Of a stretch of DNA of 64,000 nt, positions 61,638-64,000 are shown one piece after another. The notes under the pieces were generated by a model. The model worked only from the letters and a program-made list of their open reading frames with translations. It made no database searches and was not told the DNA's origin. Source of the DNA: Streptomyces sp. C10-9-1 (GTDB lineage: Bacteria > Actinomycetota > Actinomycetes > Streptomycetales > Streptomycetaceae); contig NZ_JANHKP010000011.1 of NCBI RefSeq assembly GCF_024497955.1, positions 124,001 to 188,000 of the forward strand, given 5' to 3'. The position numbers and the translations under genes are program-made. Every line of letters starts with the position of its first letter. Positions within the stretch are counted from its first letter, which is position 1.

Positions 61638-62017
61638 GCGAGCGGGAGGTCTTCGAGTACGCGCTGCTGCGCGTGGTCCCGAGAGTGGAGCGCGGGGAGT
61701 GCTTCAACGCCGGTGTGGTGGTCTACTGCCGGGCGCGTTCCTTCGTGGCCGCCCGCACCCATCTGGACCCCGTCCGGCTGCGCGCCCTGGACCCCGGGGC
61801 GGATGTGACGGGGGTCCGGGCCGCGCTGGCGGCCGTCGAGGGTGTGTGCCGCGGCGGCGACGACGCCGGGCAGGCCGCCCGTGACGACGCGGGTCGGCGT
61901 TTCCGCTGGCTGATCGCGCCCCGTTCCACCGTGGTGCAGCCCGGCCCGGTGCACACCGGTCTGACGAGCGACCCGGAGGCGGAGGTCGAGCGCCTGCTCG
62001 ACCTGCTGGTGCGCTGA
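61634..62017 (+). CDS. DUF3037 family protein
   Basis: A 127-residue cytosolic protein with the family pattern FEYALLRVVPRVERGECFNA then GVVVYCRARSFVAARTHLD and FRWLIAPRSTVVQPGPVHTG plus the end EAEVERLLDLLVR. The GTG start overlaps the kinase stop and follows AAGGGAG, so it is translated together with the HipA-like protein. The function of DUF3037 is not known; the fixed pairing suggests it is a partner or modulator of the kinase. Confidence 0.88.
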   Translation: MSEREVFEYALLRVVPRVERGECFNAGVVVYCRARSFVAARTHLDPVRLRALDPGADVTGVRAALAAVEGVCRGGDDAGQAARDDAGRRFRWLIAPRSTVVQPGPVHTGLTSDPEAEVERLLDLLVR

Positions 62018-62084
62018 GCGGCGCCCCCGGCCGGAGCGGCGCCCTCCGGCCGGGTGTGAGTGGCTCCGACGGCCCCCGGCGGCG

Positions 62085-62113
62085 TTGACACCGGGTGCCG
62101 GGGCTTCTAGCGT
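62085..62113 (+). promoter_or_regulatory. HrdB-type promoter of the SDR operon
   Basis: TTGACA (62085-62090), 17 bases, TAGCGT (62108-62113). A close match to the vegetative streptomycete consensus. The ATG is about 100 bases downstream, and GGTACTAAGCGGTCGCTCA around 62125-62143 may hold an operator. Confidence 0.7.
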
Positions 62114-62216
62114 CGCTCCTGTCGAGGTACTAAGCGGTCGCTCAGGGGTGTCGCCCCGTGGCCCGCACCGGAACCCGGCTCAGGCATTGACGGGCTCAAG
62201 GGCGAGGAGAACCAGC

Positions 62217-62978
62217 ATGTCCACCACCGAGCAGCGCGTGGCCGTCGTCACCGGCGGAGCGCGCGGCATTGGCGCCGCCACCGCGGTCAGGCTCGCGGCC
62301 GAGGGCCGCGCGGTCGCCGTCCTCGACCTCGACGAGGCGGCCTGCAAGGACACCGTCGAGAAGATCACCTCGGCGGGCGGGCGGGCCCTCGCGGTCGGTT
62401 GCGACGTCGCCGACGCGGCACAGGTCGAGGCGGCGGTCGCCCGGGTGGCCGAGGAACTCGGTGCGCCCACCATCCTCGTCAACAACGCGGGCGTGCTGCG
62501 CGACAACCTGCTCTTCAAGATGAGCGAGTCGGACTGGGACACCGTGGTGAACGTCCACCTCAAGGGGGCGTTCCTGATGGCGAAGGCGTGCCAGAAGCAC
62601 ATGGTGGACGCGGGCTTCGGCCGTATCGTCTCGCTCTCCTCGTCCTCGGCCCTGGGCAACCGCGGCCAGGCCAACTACTCGGCCGTCAAGGCCGGCCTCC
62701 AGGGGTTCACCAAGACCCTCGCCAAGGAGCTCGGGAAGTTCGGCATCACGGCGAACGCGGTGGCCCCCGGCTTCATCGCCACCGAGATGACCGCGCAGAC
62801 CGCCGCCCGGGTGGGCATGGGCTTCGAGGACTTCCAGGCGGCCGCGGCCACCCAGATCCCGGTCCAGCGGGTCGGCCACCCCGAGGACGTCGCGCATGCG
62901 ATCGCCTTCTTCGCCGGCGACGACGCCGGGTTCGTCTCCGGCCAGGTGCTGTACGTGGCCGGCGGCCCGCTCGACTGA
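62217..62978 (+). CDS. fabG: 3-oxoacyl-ACP reductase-like SDR
   Basis: A 253-residue short-chain dehydrogenase: cofactor motif TGGARGIGAAT, NNAGVLRDNL, catalytic Ser in VSLSSSSALGNRGQ, and YSAVKAGLQ (Tyr-x-x-x-Lys). NNAG-VLRDNLLFKM and FIATEMT are characteristic of FabG-type NADPH reductases. ATG 62217 is preceded by GAGGAGA. It is the first of two SDR genes in one operon, 20 bases apart. The context (no acyl-carrier or synthase gene) does not show whether it serves fatty acid or another pathway, so the symbol indicates the family only. A good vegetative promoter lies upstream. Confidence 0.9.
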   Translation: MSTTEQRVAVVTGGARGIGAATAVRLAAEGRAVAVLDLDEAACKDTVEKITSAGGRALAVGCDVADAAQVEAAVARVAEELGAPTILVNNAGVLRDNLLFKMSESDWDTVVNVHLKGAFLMAKACQKHMVDAGFGRIVSLSSSSALGNRGQANYSAVKAGLQGFTKTLAKELGKFGITANAVAPGFIATEMTAQTAARVGMGFEDFQAAAATQIPVQRVGHPEDVAHAIAFFAGDDAGFVSGQVLYVAGGPLD

Positions 62979-62998
62979 CACGGAAAGGGACGACGGAC

Positions 62999-63760
62999 AT
63001 GACGCAGCAGACCGCGGAGAGCGGGAAGGTCGCCCTGGTCACGGGGGCGAGCCGGGGGATCGGGTACGGGGTCGCCGAGGCGCTGGTGGCCCGGGGAGAC
63101 CGTGTGTGCATCACCGGGAGGGGCGAGGAGGCCCTCAAGGAGGCCGTGGAGAGGCTGGGTTCGGACCGGGTCGTCGGCGTGGCGGGCAAGGCCCACGACG
63201 AGGCCCACCAGGCGGCGGCGGTCGAGGCCGCGATGGAGGCCTTCGGCCGGGTCGACTTCCTCGTGAACAACGCGGGCACCAACCCGGTCTTCGGCCCGAT
63301 GGCCGAGCTGGACCTGAACGTCGCGCGCAAGGTCTACGAGACCAATGTGATCTCCGCGCTCGGGTTCGCCCAGCAGACGTGGAGGGCGTGGCAGAAGGAG
63401 AACGGGGGTGCGATCGTGAACATCGCCTCCATCGCCGGTGTCTCCGCCTCGCCGTTCATCGGCGCCTACGGCATGAGCAAGGCGGCCATGGTCAACCTGA
63501 CGCTCCAGCTCGCCCACGAGTTCGCTCCGGGGGTCCGGGTGAACGCCATCGCGCCGGCCGTGGTCAAGACCCGGTTCGCCCAGGCCCTCTACGAGGGGCG
63601 CGAAGCAGAGGCCGCCTCCGCCTACCCGCTCGGGCGGCTCGGGGTGCCCGAGGACATCGGCGGGGCGGCGTCTTTCCTCACCTCCCCGCAATCCGACTGG
63701 ATCACGGGGCAGACGCTGGTCGTCGATGGGGGTATCTTCCTCAACGCGGGCGTGCACTGA
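62999..63760 (+). CDS. SDR-family oxidoreductase
   Basis: A 253-residue classical SDR: TGASRGIGYGVAEAL, NNAGTNPVFGPM, IVNIASIAGVSASPFIGAY, with Tyr and Lys in YGMSKAAM, and the C-terminal ITGQTLVVDGG. In relatives this pairing with a FabG-type gene is common. Start ATG 62999 after GGAAAGGGA. Substrate unknown; probably acts in the same route as the upstream reductase. Two hairpins follow. Confidence 0.9.
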   Translation: MTQQTAESGKVALVTGASRGIGYGVAEALVARGDRVCITGRGEEALKEAVERLGSDRVVGVAGKAHDEAHQAAAVEAAMEAFGRVDFLVNNAGTNPVFGPMAELDLNVARKVYETNVISALGFAQQTWRAWQKENGGAIVNIASIAGVSASPFIGAYGMSKAAMVNLTLQLAHEFAPGVRVNAIAPAVVKTRFAQALYEGREAEAASAYPLGRLGVPEDIGGAASFLTSPQSDWITGQTLVVDGGIFLNAGVH

Positions 63761-63773
63761 CGCCGCCCATCGG

Positions 63774-63789
63774 ACCGCCTTGCGGCGGT
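63774..63789 (+). terminator. Terminator after the SDR operon
   Basis: ACCGCC-TTGC-GGCGGT followed by TTG, 13 bases after the stop. Confidence 0.6.
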
Positions 63790-63810
63790 TTGTACCTGGA
63801 TGATGCAAGT

Positions 63811-63844
63811 GCCCCGCCGGGACCTCTCCATGTGCCGGCGGGGC
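63811..63844 (+). terminator. Second hairpin after the SDR operon
   Basis: GCCCCGCCGG and CCGGCGGGGC, 10-bp perfect stem with a 14-base loop; about 45 bases before the next gene's GTG. Confidence 0.55.
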
Positions 63845-63890
63845 GCTGCGGTATGGTTCGCCGACCGTGGGTCGAACGAGGAGCGTGCAC

Positions 63891-64000
63891 GTGTTCTACC
63901 GGACCTGTCTGCAGGCGACTGCAGCCCTAGCGTCCATATCCCTGCTGGCGGGATGCGGCCTGATCTCGGGCGACGACGGCGACGCAGAGCAGAAGATCAC
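63891..64000 (+). CDS. Lipoprotein, N-terminal part only
   Basis: From GTG 63891 (GAGGAG six bases upstream) the frame reads MFYRTCLQATAALASISLLA then GCGLISGDDGDAEQKI, cut by the window end. A lipobox LLAGC is clear, with cleavage before Cys. The acidic start of the mature part is typical of substrate-binding or VWA-type lipoproteins, but too little is seen to assign a function. Confidence 0.7.
   Translation, partial: MFYRTCLQATAALASISLLAGCGLISGDDGDAEQKI

Noticed and set aside
63761..63890. Possible small RNA between the two hairpins
   Set aside because: Two hairpins in a short intergenic region are sufficiently explained as terminators; no promoter was seen.

Overview
The window looks like a chromosomal segment of a Streptomyces (or very close actinomycete). 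Base composition is very GC-rich with strong G/C bias at third codon positions. GTG and TTG starts are common. Typical streptomycete families recur: SpoIIE-type PP2C phosphatases with RsbW-like kinase domains, an ECF sigma factor fused to a membrane zinc-finger tail, an LAXTG-anchored surface protein, P1B-4 metal pump with ArsR, an Rpf-like muralytic enzyme, LAL regulators and an actinomycete-style excisionase/integrase pair. No rRNA or tRNA gene was seen.

Layout. 1-8.0 kb: end of an ABC exporter, a BlaI/M56 sensor-repressor pair, a PLP-enzyme/MFS/DUF1015 cluster, two small secreted proteins and an NlpC/P60 protein. 8.1-10.6 kb: divergent CzrA-like ArsR repressor and SPC-type heavy-metal ATPase with a shared operator. 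10.9-12.2 kb: a secreted ADP-ribosyltransferase-like protein with a repeated leader. 13.9-18.0 kb: cell-surface genes with the membrane-tethered sigma factor. 18.6-24.3 kb: a compact four-gene operon joining a multidomain SpoIIE phosphatase to a sugar ABC importer. 24.6-27.7 kb: a second phosphatase and an NfeD/SPFH pair.

27.7-60.7 kb is accessory DNA. It is crowded with transposase wrecks (IS701, IS630, IS5, IS3, IS1182 types), holds a head-to-head fused type I-E CRISPR remnant without cas genes, a decapitated second copy of the ADP-ribosyltransferase-like gene, a nonsense-interrupted MarR gene, a phosphorelay (hybrid kinase plus receiver protein) beside two LAL regulators, a resolvase-like mini-operon, a CdtB-like secreted nuclease fused to lectin-like and P domains, two muralytic enzymes, a truncated integrase and an intact Xis/Int pair. 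Two 10-12 bp blocks with identical 66-bp offset occur at 30256 and 60642, the latter directly after int. They may be the ends of an integrated element of about 30 kb.

60.7-64 kb returns to ordinary chromosome: a HipA-like kinase with DUF3037 partner, two SDR reductases in an operon with a clear promoter, and the start of a lipoprotein gene cut by the window end.

The strongest candidate for something undescribed is the protein at 50242-52431: a single secreted polypeptide with a cytolethal-distending-toxin B-like nuclease, a lectin-like middle segment and two proprotein-convertase P domains, followed by a broken carbohydrate-binding module. The pair of ADP-ribosyltransferase-like genes and the CRISPR fusion come next.
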